Source: Pantanalinema sp. GBBB05 (GTDB lineage: Bacteria > Cyanobacteriota > Cyanobacteriia > Leptolyngbyales > Leptolyngbyaceae). From it: a stretch of DNA of 64,000 nucleotides. Below, one piece after another: positions 53,437 to 62,956 of the stretch (its first letter is position 1; every line of letters begins with the position of its first letter). The position numbers and the translations under genes were made by a program. The stretch is taken from contig VRZD01000028.1 in NCBI GenBank assembly GCA_016743235.1, forward strand, positions 1-64,000. The letters run 5' to 3'. The notes beneath the pieces were generated by a model. That model worked only from the letters and a program-made list of their open reading frames with translations. It did no database searches and was not told the DNA's origin.

Positions 53437-54258
53437 ATGACTGTTGCAACTTCAAACAAACTTCAACCTGATTGGGCCATTATCATCTACATGGTGGTTT
53501 TGCACTTGGTGGCTCTTACTGCCTTTCTGCCGGGAACTTTTAGTTGGTCAGCAGTTGGGGTAGCACTGTTTCTACACTGGGTAACCGGGGGGTTAGGCAT
53601 CACCCTCGGCTTTCACCGTCTAGTAACTCACCGCAGCTTCCAAACTCCTAAATGGCTGGAGTATTTTTTGGTGTTCTGTGGCACATTGTCTTGTCAAGGT
53701 GGACCGATCGATTGGGTCGGGATGCATCGCATTCACCATTTGCACTCGGATCAAACTCTGGATCCCCATGATTCAAACCAGGGCTTTTGGTGGAGCCATA
53801 TGGGCTGGATGCTCCATGATTTACCGATTCGCTCAGAAGTACCCCGCTTCACCAAGGATATCAATAGCGACCCGGTGTATGTGTTCTTACAAAACTATTT
53901 CATCCCGATCCAAGTTGCTCTAGGAGTTTTGCTGTACCTGATTGGCGGCTGGCCGTTTGTGGTTTGGGGCATTTTTGTGCGGATTGTGGCTGTCTTCCAT
54001 TGCACCTGGTTAGTGAACAGCGCTACCCATCAATTTGGCTACAGGACTTATGAATCAGGCGATCGCTCTACGAATTGTTGGTGGGTTGCTGTATTGACCT
54101 ATGGCGAAGGTTGGCACAATAACCACCATGCCTACCAACACTCTGCCCGACATGGTATGAAGTGGTGGGAAATCGACCTGACCTGGATGACAATCCAACT
54201 CCTGCAACGGTTGGGATTAGCCACTAAAGTCAAGCTCGTTGATCAGAATGAAGCTTAG
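53437..54258 (+). CDS. desC: Acyl-lipid/acyl-CoA delta-9-type desaturase
   Basis: This 273-residue membrane enzyme has the three histidine boxes: HRLVTHRSF, HRIHHLHSD and HNNHHAYQHSAR. It has four hydrophobic segments. In cyanobacteria DesC introduces the first double bond in membrane lipid acyl chains. WLVNSATHQFGYRTYESGDR is typical for the group. Monocistronic with a terminator after it. Regiospecificity is inferred from family. Confidence 0.92.
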   Translation: MTVATSNKLQPDWAIIIYMVVLHLVALTAFLPGTFSWSAVGVALFLHWVTGGLGITLGFHRLVTHRSFQTPKWLEYFLVFCGTLSCQGGPIDWVGMHRIHHLHSDQTLDPHDSNQGFWWSHMGWMLHDLPIRSEVPRFTKDINSDPVYVFLQNYFIPIQVALGVLLYLIGGWPFVVWGIFVRIVAVFHCTWLVNSATHQFGYRTYESGDRSTNCWWVAVLTYGEGWHNNHHAYQHSARHGMKWWEIDLTWMTIQLLQRLGLATKVKLVDQNEA

Positions 54259-54289
54259 GAATCTGATTTAACTTAAGTTCAAGATCATT

Positions 54290-54317
54290 AGAGGGGCGTT
54301 CGTCAGAGCGTCCCTCT
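54290..54317 (+). terminator. Terminator between desC and the LCP gene
   Basis: AGAGGGGCG (54290-54298) pairs with CGTCCCTCT (54309-54317) with one mismatch, followed by TGGTTTAT. It lies between convergent genes. Confidence 0.65.
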
Positions 54318-54327
54318 TGGTTTATGG

Positions 54328-55758
54328 CTAGTTGACATTCTGGGCTGGAGGCTGGGTCACTTGAGAATTACCCTGAAACGCATCCCGTCCGAGTTGGATC
54401 GTCACATCAGAATCCAGACTGCCTGTACCTTCAATCCGAACTTCACCAAAGCCCAGCGATCGCTGGACCGTTTCAGCACTGGCGCGATCGCCTTGTTGGG
54501 CAATAATCCGGGTTGTGCTGAGGGATTCAGTATAGGGTAAGTCCACCAGAATATTACTATAGCCAGCACTACGGAGTTTATTTTCTAGCAGTTGTGCCGC
54601 ATTGCGTTGCCGGGTGCTATCTTGAATCGAAATCCGCAACTGATGGGGACTGAGCGGAGAACTAGATTGATAGCCGATATCAAAATACTGCGCCATCATC
54701 GCTGCAATCCGGTTTTCATCAGGCAGCCAGTAACTCGCATCATATTCACCTTGTTCACTAAACCGCCCAGGGACAATCAGCATTTGCATATCAGAACGTT
54801 TAATCTGAGCGGCAAATCCCGTTAAGGCAACTAGTTCTTCTACACTTAAATTCGTATCAATATGGGACTGAATAATCGATAGGATCTTGGGTAAGCGCGC
54901 GACTGTCGCCGGATTTAGAGCTTGCTCCGATAAGGCACGAATCACCATTTGCTGTCGCTGGATGCGACCTAAGTCGCCATTTTCATCGTAACGGAACCGC
55001 AATAATTGCAGCGCTTGCTCTCCGTTGAGATGCTGTTTACCTGCCCTCAAATTGACATAAAAATGCTGGCTGTCATCCCGATATTTCATGTCTTTCGGGA
55101 CATGCACTGTCACCCCACCAAGGGCATCAATGAGTGCTTGTACGCCCTGGACATTCAGAGTCACATAACGATCGACCCCAACTCCGTTGAGCAACTCACT
55201 GGTAGTCCGGGCAGTAAGTGCGGGTCCCCCTAATTTGTTAGCGGCATTAATCTTCTCAGTGCCGTACCCCGGAATGGGCAAGCGGGTGTCTCGCGGGATA
55301 GAAAGTAAGACCACTCGCTTTGTCGCTGGATCAAACCGCAACATGAGCATCGTGTCAGTCAACCCATCAAAGGAATTGACTAGGGCATCGTATCCCAGAC
55401 GAGTGCGATCGGGATGATCGTCAGAAATATCGCTGGTCAGTACCTTGACACCCAACACTAGAATATTGACCGGACGCGTCAGTTCTGGCAATTGGAGGTT
55501 GGTAGAGGAGGTAGAAATCGTTCCCTTGGAAAACACCGCTGCTTCTTCAGCAGACAGTTTCCGTTGCATCAGAGGAGTGCTTGCCATGGTCACAGCCAAA
55601 AGGGCGCCAGCCGTAGCAGAGATCATTGCCACCCCAACCAAGCCAAATACCAGCCATAGCCACCGCTGATTTGGAGTGCGCCTGGCGACTTTACGTAAGG
55701 CAGGCTTATATTTCTTGACTGGAGGAGATGGTTGATTTGCTCGATTCGATCCTTGCAC
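54328..55758 (-). CDS. LytR-CpsA-Psr (LCP) family glycopolymer ligase
   Basis: This 476-residue protein has a cytoplasmic basic start, one membrane helix (WLVFGLVGVAMISATAGALL) and an LCP domain. The domain has LTDTMLMLRFDPATKRVVLL, SIPRDTRLPIPGYGTEKINA, GVDRYVTLNVQGVQALIDAL and LLRFRYDENGDLGRIQRQQM. The C-terminal part (residues 370-460) is a LytR_C-like domain. LCP enzymes attach polysaccharide to peptidoglycan outside the plasma membrane. Together with csaB it points to polymer attachment on the wall. Confidence 0.93.
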   Translation of the reverse strand: MQGSNRANQPSPPVKKYKPALRKVARRTPNQRWLWLVFGLVGVAMISATAGALLAVTMASTPLMQRKLSAEEAAVFSKGTISTSSTNLQLPELTRPVNILVLGVKVLTSDISDDHPDRTRLGYDALVNSFDGLTDTMLMLRFDPATKRVVLLSIPRDTRLPIPGYGTEKINAANKLGGPALTARTTSELLNGVGVDRYVTLNVQGVQALIDALGGVTVHVPKDMKYRDDSQHFYVNLRAGKQHLNGEQALQLLRFRYDENGDLGRIQRQQMVIRALSEQALNPATVARLPKILSIIQSHIDTNLSVEELVALTGFAAQIKRSDMQMLIVPGRFSEQGEYDASYWLPDENRIAAMMAQYFDIGYQSSSPLSPHQLRISIQDSTRQRNAAQLLENKLRSAGYSNILVDLPYTESLSTTRIIAQQGDRASAETVQRSLGFGEVRIEGTGSLDSDVTIQLGRDAFQGNSQVTQPPAQNVN

Positions 55759-55954
55759 TTGCTTCCTCTGCCGCGTTCAGTTACTAGTCCCAGCAGCAGC
55801 ATGTTAACAACAATTTCCCGGCTTGCCACAAAAATTCTGGGCTGTAACCATGACATTCCGCCTCTATCTGCCCAATTCAACTGATTAGCACTCTATACGT
55901 AGTGCTGGGATCACAGTCGTTGACAACTGCTACCTATTAATCAGAGGTGATTGC

Positions 55955-58180
55955 TCAAGCCGTAATTTCCCCGTTGTTTTGGCGGCGAATGGCAACGATC
56001 GCGGGTTTAGGGGGCTGATTCGCTTCTCTACTGGGCCAATTGGAGCCGATCGGGACCCGCCGAGTTTGGATAAACTCCTGCCCATCTGTGGTTCGTAATG
56101 CCATTTGGCGAGTTGCGCTTGCCATCGCTTGCCGCATCCCATGGATCTCGCCAGGATGCTGTACGGATAAAAACAACGTTTTGTGATCCGTAGTAAAGCA
56201 GGGACCTGTAGTTTCGCAATCCATCGGTCCAATGCCAAATAAATGCACTTGACCCGCTGCTGCACCCTGCGGTGGCATGCACCAAATGGCGTTATTGCCA
56301 AATACTCCCCGCAGCTCGGAGGCTGCTAGCGGCACACCATTCTTAGCCACCCGACCAGCAGGAACCGCTTGGTTCATTTTGTCTGAAGACATATCCGTTA
56401 CTACCCACAGGTTGCCTTTGGCATCAAATACCAGATTATCTGGGTTCGAAAATCCCATCCCGCCGATCGCCGGTTCTCCCCCGGTGGCAATCATCTGCCA
56501 TTGAAAGCTCAACGCCGCTGGATCATTGTTGTTTTCTTGTAGTCGCATGACCCAGCCATATTCGTAAGCGGTATTGCCATCCGGTCCCTTAAAAATCCGT
56601 ACATCTGGACTCCCATCCGTCTTGCTGATCCCGCCTGATGTAAAGGCAACAAACAGGGTGCCATCTGGGGCAATCTCAGTATCTTCGGGGCGAGCCGTAC
56701 AGGTAGCTCCAGCCGCATTAGCAGCTAAGTGAGCATCAATCAAAATAGCGCCTTGCTGCTCGCTCTCATTCCCCATATACAAATCGCCAAGTGTTTTGAA
56801 CTGCTGCTTAAATACCGCAATTTCTTCCGGATCAGTCGCCTTGAATGCCCCTCCTTGAGGTCGTTGAGGCAACGGTAACATGACGCCTGCTAACATAGCT
56901 GGGCTAACTGGATCCACAGGAGTATCAGCAGCTAATGGAATCCAGCGACCTGTGCCATCGGGCGCCAACTGAGCTGCATATAATCGTCCTTGCTCAAACA
57001 ATCGAGAATTGGCTCGATCTTGGGGATCCACAATCTTGCCCTGGCTGACAAACTTATACAGATGCCCTCCCCGCCGATCGCACCCCGAATACACAACTAA
57101 CGGTTTTCCAGCTTCGGCACGGATGCCAACGGCTTCATGGCGATAACGTCCTAACCAGGTGTGTTTCGTGCCATAGTCTTGGGGATTGGCAGGATCAACC
57201 TCGACCATCCAGCCATACTTATTCCCTGCTAAACCAAACACATTCCCTAACCCAATCAGTTCCTCATCTGTTTGGCGAAAGGGACGAGCAGATGGGTGAA
57301 ACGAGGTTCCATCAGGATAGACAGCTTCGGGAACTTGGGTTTGAATATTTTCTTCTGCACTTAATACCGTGCCCCAAGGAGTTGTACCACCGGCGCAATT
57401 TTGAAACGTTCCAATAATTTTGTCACCTAAGCGATCGCGGTATCCCAATCCTTGGGGTTTCTGGAATACCGCCACAGCAGGACCAGAGGCTTTCAGGTAA
57501 CGACCATCGAATAAACCAGAAATTCCGGTAATTCGGCGATCGCGGTTAGAGAGGCTCCGTTGCCACTGTCCATTGCTCTGACGCCGGATCGCCATCACGC
57601 CAATTCCTTGATCAATTAAGGCTTCCTGACAAATGAGTTTGATGTTTTGTTTCAGGGGGGCATTATCCGGTAGAGCATAGGCATTTAAGCCGTCTACCTG
57701 ATCCGATTTTGCCGCTTTGATCGCGGATTCCACCGCTTGCTTCACTTCAGCCAAGGGTAACGATTTACCAATTACCCTTTCATAGGTTTGCATCCAGGGA
57801 ATGGCGCTAATGTATTCAAAGTTGACAGTGAGCCAGCCTTGATCTCGTTCTGTCTCAATCAGCGATAAATAATCATTGTTATAACCACAGCGAGAATCAC
57901 CCAACTTGTCCCCCCAACTGGCAATGACGTCGTAGGTAAAGCCTTCTGGCAGCACTAAATCATCGACCACTTCGTAATCACTAAAATCAGCAATCTGTTG
58001 AGCAGTTGATAAGCCATAACTGGGAAGTGGCAACGGGGCTTGCAGCGGTTGAAATCCTAGTTCAGCTACGATCTTCTCGCCAACTGGCGATCGTGATGCC
58101 CCTCGCTGCCAACCAGGGCAAGCAGCAGTACCAACACTAATGCCCAAGAACAAAAGAAAATGTCTGCGGTTAAGAGCCAT
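55955..58180 (-). CDS. PhoX family alkaline phosphatase (DUF839)
   Basis: This 741-residue protein begins MALNRRHFLLFLGISVGTAA, a twin-arginine signal with RRHFLLF, so it should be folded before export. The PhoX-type core shows DGRYLKASGPAVAVFQKPQG, FQNCAGGTTPWGTVLSAEEN (metal-binding Cys/Glu area), NKYGWMVEVDPANPQDYGTK, LGRYRHEAVGI and PDNLVFDAKGNLWVVTDMSS. PhoX enzymes use Fe3+ and Ca2+ to hydrolyse phosphomonoesters in the periplasm. The gene stands alone; no Pho box was located by eye. Confidence 0.9.
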   Translation of the reverse strand: MALNRRHFLLFLGISVGTAACPGWQRGASRSPVGEKIVAELGFQPLQAPLPLPSYGLSTAQQIADFSDYEVVDDLVLPEGFTYDVIASWGDKLGDSRCGYNNDYLSLIETERDQGWLTVNFEYISAIPWMQTYERVIGKSLPLAEVKQAVESAIKAAKSDQVDGLNAYALPDNAPLKQNIKLICQEALIDQGIGVMAIRRQSNGQWQRSLSNRDRRITGISGLFDGRYLKASGPAVAVFQKPQGLGYRDRLGDKIIGTFQNCAGGTTPWGTVLSAEENIQTQVPEAVYPDGTSFHPSARPFRQTDEELIGLGNVFGLAGNKYGWMVEVDPANPQDYGTKHTWLGRYRHEAVGIRAEAGKPLVVYSGCDRRGGHLYKFVSQGKIVDPQDRANSRLFEQGRLYAAQLAPDGTGRWIPLAADTPVDPVSPAMLAGVMLPLPQRPQGGAFKATDPEEIAVFKQQFKTLGDLYMGNESEQQGAILIDAHLAANAAGATCTARPEDTEIAPDGTLFVAFTSGGISKTDGSPDVRIFKGPDGNTAYEYGWVMRLQENNNDPAALSFQWQMIATGGEPAIGGMGFSNPDNLVFDAKGNLWVVTDMSSDKMNQAVPAGRVAKNGVPLAASELRGVFGNNAIWCMPPQGAAAGQVHLFGIGPMDCETTGPCFTTDHKTLFLSVQHPGEIHGMRQAMASATRQMALRTTDGQEFIQTRRVPIGSNWPSREANQPPKPAIVAIRRQNNGEITA

Positions 58181-58285
58181 AGAAGTTTGCCCATCAGCTT
58201 AGTATGTCGATCGCTGATTCTGCAATCTCAAACATTATGGCAACGGCTTTAAGGACAGCTAATGGCTAGATTAAGTTTAGATTCC

Positions 58286-59011
58286 TTAGCCAATTTCACG
58301 AATTGCCGCTTGGGCTTCTCGCCGTAACCCATTAGCAATCCGAAACAATTCCTGCCCGGTATGCAGGTAGTAGTCATCGTAGTTAGTGGTAAAAAATTCC
58401 AGTTGCTCGATCCCATCCCCAATCTGATCCAAACAATAGTAAAGATGTGCCGCTACACTGGCGATCACGGGTGGATTTGGCACTGAGCGAAACAAGCGTT
58501 CTGCCTGACTAAGGCGATCGTGGCAGTCATCTAAATAATCTTGAAAGTCAGCCATTAATTCATCATCAAAGGGGTCGGCGGCTAGTTCATTCAGCTGAGC
58601 TTGCAGCGGCTTGAGAATTTGTTGAATCAGGCGAGTGACCGGACTATAGACCTGATGTAACCACAGTTCCAGTTGGGCATCAGCCTGCTGACCACGGTGC
58701 TGCTGCTGCCGATAGTGCGCTTGCGCTGCTGCCGCCCGCTCTTGCCGGGTCGCTGAGGGCTGGTTCCAGTCCCAGGCATCAACCGCGACCCGAGCCCCTT
58801 GTAACCGTTGTTGGTCATACGATCGCCGATTTTGGGGATCACCCAAAACTTCATACGCTGCGTTGACCTGAGCAATCTGGTCATGGTTGCTAGTATGCAG
58901 ATTACTGTCTGGATGAAACAGTTTGGCAAGGCGACGGTATGCCTGTTTAATTTCTGCCTGAGTTGCCGTGGGGCTAACTTCGAGAATTCGGTAGTGATCA
59001 GGATGTGCCAT
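58286..59011 (-). CDS. J-domain (DnaJ-like) protein
   Basis: This 241-residue protein starts with a J domain: HYRILEVSPTATQAEIKQAY, then LAKLFHPDSN, with the HPD tripeptide at 34-36. After a Gln-rich linker (QAHYRQQQHRGQQADAQLEL) comes a helical domain with Asp/Glu-rich runs. There is no zinc-finger or client domain, so it is a class III co-chaperone that recruits DnaK to a specific partner. It follows cysK in the same direction. Confidence 0.92.
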   Translation of the reverse strand: MAHPDHYRILEVSPTATQAEIKQAYRRLAKLFHPDSNLHTSNHDQIAQVNAAYEVLGDPQNRRSYDQQRLQGARVAVDAWDWNQPSATRQERAAAAQAHYRQQQHRGQQADAQLELWLHQVYSPVTRLIQQILKPLQAQLNELAADPFDDELMADFQDYLDDCHDRLSQAERLFRSVPNPPVIASVAAHLYYCLDQIGDGIEQLEFFTTNYDDYYLHTGQELFRIANGLRREAQAAIREIG

Positions 59012-59036
59012 ACAGCCATTCTATCGCCAGTTCAGC

Positions 59037-59053
59037 CAGGCTTAAGAAGCCTG
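59037..59053. terminator. Short hairpin between cysK and the J-domain gene
   Basis: CAGGCTT and AAGCCTG form a 7-base stem with a 3-base loop. No U tract follows in the minus direction. It may be a weak terminator of cysK or a leader structure. Confidence 0.35.
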
Positions 59054-59099
59054 ACTACGGCTCTTTTCCAAGTTTTTACCACACTGTGCTTCACTGGCA

Positions 59100-60059
59100 C
59101 TAACCACCAGAGACTGTGGTCAGTTCTGGGTCTTGAAACAGTGGCGTACTCAGATAGCGTTCACCAAAACTAGGCTGAATCACGACAATCAAGCGATCGC
59201 GGTTTTCGGGGCGACAACCAACTTGAATGGCGGCATACAGGGCGGCGCCACTGGAAATCCCGGATAGTAAGCCTTCCTCCCGAGCAAGGCGCCGCCCATA
59301 GGCGATGGCATCGTCATCAGAAACGGCAATGATTTCATCCAGCAAATTCACGTTTAAAACGGGTGGAACAAAGCCAGCCCCAATGCCCTGGATTTTGTGG
59401 GCTCCGGCATGTCCACCGGATAATACAGCGCTATTGGCAGGTTCTACGGCGATCGCTTTAAACTCGGGTCTGCGGGACTTAATCACCTCTGCGACTCCGG
59501 TAATCGTGCCACCTGTACCAATTCCAGCTACCACCATATCCACTTGTCCATCGGTATCGGCCCAGATTTCTTCTGCGGTAGTCTCTCGATGAACTTGGGG
59601 ATTAGCTGGATTACGGAACTGTTGCAGCATATAAGCATTGGGCAATGTATCAACGATCTGTTGTGCCCGGTGAATACAACCACTCATCCCCTCAATACCT
59701 GGGGTCAATTCCAGTTCTGCACCATACGCTCGCAACATCGCCCGGCGTTCCGCACTCATTGTTTCGGGCATCGTCAGAATTAACCGATAGCCCTTAGCCG
59801 CTGCTGCCATTGCCAACGCAATTCCAGTATTGCCAGACGTCGGTTCAACTAGTACAGTCTTGCCCGGAGTAATTAATCCTTCTTGCTCAGCCGCATTGAT
59901 CATACTCACGCCAATTCGATCTTTGACTGAGGCAGAGGGATTCATACTTTCTAGCTTCACCACAATCTTTGCCAAACAACCCTCTGCTTGAGGAATCCGA
60001 TTTAGTTGGATTAGAGGAGTACGACCAATCAGTTCGGTGATGTTCTGCGCAATATTCAT
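59100..60059 (-). CDS. cysK: Cysteine synthase A (O-acetylserine sulfhydrylase)
   Basis: The 319-residue PLP enzyme has the PLP lysine in SASVKDRIG, the substrate loop EPTSGNTGIALAMAAA, GIGTGGTITGVAEVI for phosphate binding and a terminal GISSGAALYAA. It makes cysteine from O-acetylserine and sulfide. An Rrf2 regulator gene lies 100 bases upstream in the same direction. In Gram-positive bacteria CysK binds the Rrf2 protein CymR and acts as its sensor, so a similar pair is suggested here. Confidence 0.95.
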   Translation of the reverse strand: MNIAQNITELIGRTPLIQLNRIPQAEGCLAKIVVKLESMNPSASVKDRIGVSMINAAEQEGLITPGKTVLVEPTSGNTGIALAMAAAAKGYRLILTMPETMSAERRAMLRAYGAELELTPGIEGMSGCIHRAQQIVDTLPNAYMLQQFRNPANPQVHRETTAEEIWADTDGQVDMVVAGIGTGGTITGVAEVIKSRRPEFKAIAVEPANSAVLSGGHAGAHKIQGIGAGFVPPVLNVNLLDEIIAVSDDDAIAYGRRLAREEGLLSGISSGAALYAAIQVGCRPENRDRLIVVIQPSFGERYLSTPLFQDPELTTVSGG

Positions 60060-60159
60060 GGGTGAAGAGGAAAAGGTAAAAGAATCAACATAAGCAGCAA
60101 ATCCAAGGCGACGCTAAAATCACAGTTTTGCCTTTCGCCTTTATAGTCCATCCTAGGTT

Positions 60160-60597
60160 CTAGATGTAATACATGATGTCAAGCTGGCGGCGGGCATCCC
60201 GTTTGTCACACAGGTCCTTGAGAGTATAGCGCTGAAGGACAGTCTTGGCAGCCTGATTAGCTTCCTGCCAAATTTCTACAATCACAGCATTCTCGACATT
60301 TTTCGGTGGAGAATCACTTTCCCCAATCTCGGCATCAGCACCATCCAGCGAATTCATCACTTCCAGCAGGCTAATCTTCCAAGGCTCACGCGCCAGTACA
60401 TAACCGCCTCTGGCTCCTCGCTGCGATCGCACTAAACCTGAACGCCGTAGGGTGGCTAAGACCTGTTCCAGATAGCGATCGGGAATCTTTTGCAGAGCAG
60501 AAATTTGGCGAATTTGTAACGGTTCACCACTTTGGTAGTGTGCCGTTAATTCAATTAGTGCCAAGAGGGCATACTCGTTTTTACAGGAGAGTTCCAC
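60160..60597 (-). CDS. Rrf2 family transcriptional regulator (CymR-like)
   Basis: This 145-residue protein has the Rrf2 winged helix: YALLALIELTAHYQSGEPLQ, IRQISALQKIPDRYLEQVL, TLRRSGLVRSQRGARGGYVL. IscR-type proteins have three Fe-S cysteines near 92-104; they are absent here, so it is not an Fe-S sensor of that kind. The position just upstream of cysK suggests control of cysteine supply. AACCCTAG/CTAGGGTT half-sites in its upstream region could be its operator. Confidence 0.9.
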   Translation of the reverse strand: MELSCKNEYALLALIELTAHYQSGEPLQIRQISALQKIPDRYLEQVLATLRRSGLVRSQRGARGGYVLAREPWKISLLEVMNSLDGADAEIGESDSPPKNVENAVIVEIWQEANQAAKTVLQRYTLKDLCDKRDARRQLDIMYYI

Positions 60598-60608
60598 AAA
60601 TTTAACTT

Positions 60609-60671
60609 AACCCTAGGGCAAGCAAGACCGAACCAAGTTTCTCAATTATACTACGGTTCATCACTAGGGTT
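60609..60671 (-). promoter_or_regulatory. Rrf2-cysK promoter with flanking inverted half-sites
   Basis: On the minus strand TATAAT (60650-60645) lies 48 bases before the ATG. It is flanked by AACCCTAG (60609-60616) and CTAGGGTT (60664-60671), exact inverted copies. This suits self-repression by the Rrf2 protein, by inference. Confidence 0.45.
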
Positions 60672-60683
60672 TTGTCAGTTTAT

Positions 60684-60712
60684 AAATAAAAAGCCCTGCA
60701 TGGTAACAGGGC
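60684..60712 (-). terminator. Intrinsic terminator of the first porin
   Basis: On the minus strand GCCCTG (60712-60707) pairs with CAGGGC (60698-60693), then a CTTTTTA tract follows. It lies about 95 bases after the porin stop at 60806. Confidence 0.8.
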
Positions 60713-60805
60713 AATCCAGTCGATGAAATTTCATCATTCGGGCAGGTCAGCGATCGCGGCATCAGGATTTAATCACCGATGGGCGATCGCTAAGACCCTA
60801 AAGGA

Positions 60806-62554
60806 CTAGAACGAGAAGGTTGTCCGAATTACCCCAACAACTTGAGTACTATTGTCGCTGTCATGCTCCGGATTGAAGATGACAAACACACCTGGAGTAA
60901 TGGCGATGTTATCCGAGATCCGATACCGATAGAGGGCCTCCACGTGGATGCTGGTATCATCTTCTTCATTATCACCACTGGTAATTTTTGGTGGGACACC
61001 CACAATTAAACCAGCCAGGTTACCCCGCTTACCCAAGTCAGGGAATGCCAGATACAGTGCACCATTCATCAGGGTAGAGTCACCATTGCCGCCACTTTCT
61101 TGGTCAGCAAACATCGCACTATACCAACCACCAATGATAAAAGTGGGGCTGAATTTATATTGCAGCTGCAAACCAACTGCATTTCCAGAAGTCGCCTCTG
61201 CCCCAAATGGTGCGCTAGCAAGAGAACTACCCGTACTACCTGTTAGGTTAACGCCATCGCCTGGATAAAAAGAACGAGCGAAGGTTAAACCAGCCCCAAA
61301 GTTTTTGCTGCTATAAACTAGCTGCGCCAATGCCCCATAGGAACCATTGAACAACCCGTTTTTGGCACCTGGATCATTGCTACCACCGCCAGCACCCACA
61401 TCGCCGGTGTAACCACCTTCAAACCGGAAGTTATCGCTGAATTGGTATGCCAGGGTGAAACCAGCTGCACCATTCTTGCTGGGGTTACCAGCCCGGAAAA
61501 TCGGGTTATAGCGACCAAAGCGGGACAAGGCACCATTACCACTGCTTTCAAATGGGCTTAGAGTCGTCACTAAACCATCAGAGGTGAACTCGTTGTTGAT
61601 TGCATCAATCTGAATCCGCAATTTGCCGTCCGCTAACGGGAAGCGATAGTTTAACTTATCCACTTCTACGGAGTTACCATTGTTGCCATCAAAGGCAAGA
61701 CGAGACATTTGCGTCCCAGTAATAGCTGCGTAGCTGGGCACATTACCAGCATTCAAACGGGTTTTTAGGCGATCCTTGCCTGAGAAGCTGGTATCGAAGT
61801 TGAGGCGAACCCGATCTGAGAAGGTTGCTTGGCTATCATCATCATCACTATTAACCGCATCCCCGAAGGTATCAGAAATTGCGAAGATGGCTTCCCCATT
61901 CAGCTTAGTCGTGGTCGAGAACTGCTGCTTTTCTAGAGTTGCTGTTCGCACTTCTAGACCATCGACCCGACCCCGTAGAGCGGCTAGCTCAGCCCCAAAT
62001 TCTTCCTGGAGCCGTTGTAACGTCAGCAAATCTTCTTTACTGACGTAGTCATTTTTAATGCTGTTGATCAGTTCCGTAATCCGATCCATACAAGCATTTA
62101 AACCGGCGGCAAACTCATAACGCGAAAGAGAGCGGTTGCCTCGGTAGGTACGATCGGGATAACCCACGATACAGCCATACCGTTCTACCAGAGACTGTAA
62201 TGCTTGGAATGCCCAGTCTGTGGGTCTAACGTCAGTTAACTGAGACACAGAAGTGACTTGGTCAATCGATCCAACTTCAGCGCCTTCTGCGGCATAAGAG
62301 CCAACTTGATCGATCGAGGATGCATTCGTTACGGTTGCATCAGCTACGGAAGCCTGAGCAATTTCAACGGAGCGAACACTATCCATAGCCGATGCTCCAG
62401 GGGCAGTGGTTTGCACCTGGGGAGCACTGGATAGTACCATAGCTTCATTTACAGAGGCAGCCTGAGCTGCTCCGGCTGTCACAGAACTAGCAAAAGCCGC
62501 ACCAAAAATTGCTGGAGCTGCCAGCAAAAGTTTCCATTGGGTCTTTGACATCAT
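60806..62554 (-). CDS. SLH-OprB type porin (iron-uptake porin family)
   Basis: The product of about 582 residues has a signal peptide (WKLLLAAPAIFGAAFASSVT, then AGAAQA before the cut). An SLH-like domain follows (VRPTDWAFQALQSLVERYGC, RSLSRYEFAAGLNACMDRI), then a coiled linker (LQRLQEEFGAELAALRGRVD) and an outer-membrane beta-barrel of the carbohydrate-selective OprB type ending in IRTTFSF. The SLH part binds pyruvylated wall polymer, the barrel passes ions such as inorganic iron. Start ATG 62554 with AGGTG eight bases before; the open frame from GTG 62563 adds three residues. Upstream ATCTCG/CGAGAT palindrome at 62615-62628. Confidence 0.93.
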   Translation of the reverse strand: MMSKTQWKLLLAAPAIFGAAFASSVTAGAAQAASVNEAMVLSSAPQVQTTAPGASAMDSVRSVEIAQASVADATVTNASSIDQVGSYAAEGAEVGSIDQVTSVSQLTDVRPTDWAFQALQSLVERYGCIVGYPDRTYRGNRSLSRYEFAAGLNACMDRITELINSIKNDYVSKEDLLTLQRLQEEFGAELAALRGRVDGLEVRTATLEKQQFSTTTKLNGEAIFAISDTFGDAVNSDDDDSQATFSDRVRLNFDTSFSGKDRLKTRLNAGNVPSYAAITGTQMSRLAFDGNNGNSVEVDKLNYRFPLADGKLRIQIDAINNEFTSDGLVTTLSPFESSGNGALSRFGRYNPIFRAGNPSKNGAAGFTLAYQFSDNFRFEGGYTGDVGAGGGSNDPGAKNGLFNGSYGALAQLVYSSKNFGAGLTFARSFYPGDGVNLTGSTGSSLASAPFGAEATSGNAVGLQLQYKFSPTFIIGGWYSAMFADQESGGNGDSTLMNGALYLAFPDLGKRGNLAGLIVGVPPKITSGDNEEDDTSIHVEALYRYRISDNIAITPGVFVIFNPEHDSDNSTQVVGVIRTTFSF

Positions 62555-62956
62555 ATGTCTCACTCACACCTGACTCAGGACAATCTTCAACTCACAGGCT
62601 TCCTATTCTCCGGTATCTCGCTCGAGATTTAGGACTCTGAAAGGAAGACTTCTAAAGTATACATCACCCTTTCCCAGATCTAAATAGCTGTAAGTCTTTT
62701 CTGATAAGGTTTTCCAGATCTCTGAAGAAATGAACACTGGTGGAGTAATGATTTTTCAGGTCCTAAGGGCAAAAATTTTGATTGCTATGAACATTTAGTG
62801 GTAGGGGTGCGTGCCTGGAGCGATCCAGGTCCATGAGCAAGGAAAATTTGCCAGTTATGAATTATCTGTACCTTTAAATAAAGCAAATCGGGGTCTATAT
62901 ATAAAACCCCGATTTGTTTGCAATGGATGATTCTAACCTGTTAACAGGCGATCTTC
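62555..62956. other. Intergenic region between tandem porins
   Basis: It holds the first porin's promoter and leader (with ATCTCG-CT-CGAGAT at 62615-62628) and the second porin's terminator at its right end. No ORF is supported. Confidence 0.55.
62881..62919 (-). terminator. Strong intrinsic terminator of the second porin
   Basis: CAAATCGGGGT (62884-62894) and ACCCCGATTTG (62906-62916) form a perfect 11-base stem, extendable by A-T pairs, about 40 bases after the porin stop. In the minus direction a CTTTATTT tract follows. Confidence 0.8.
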
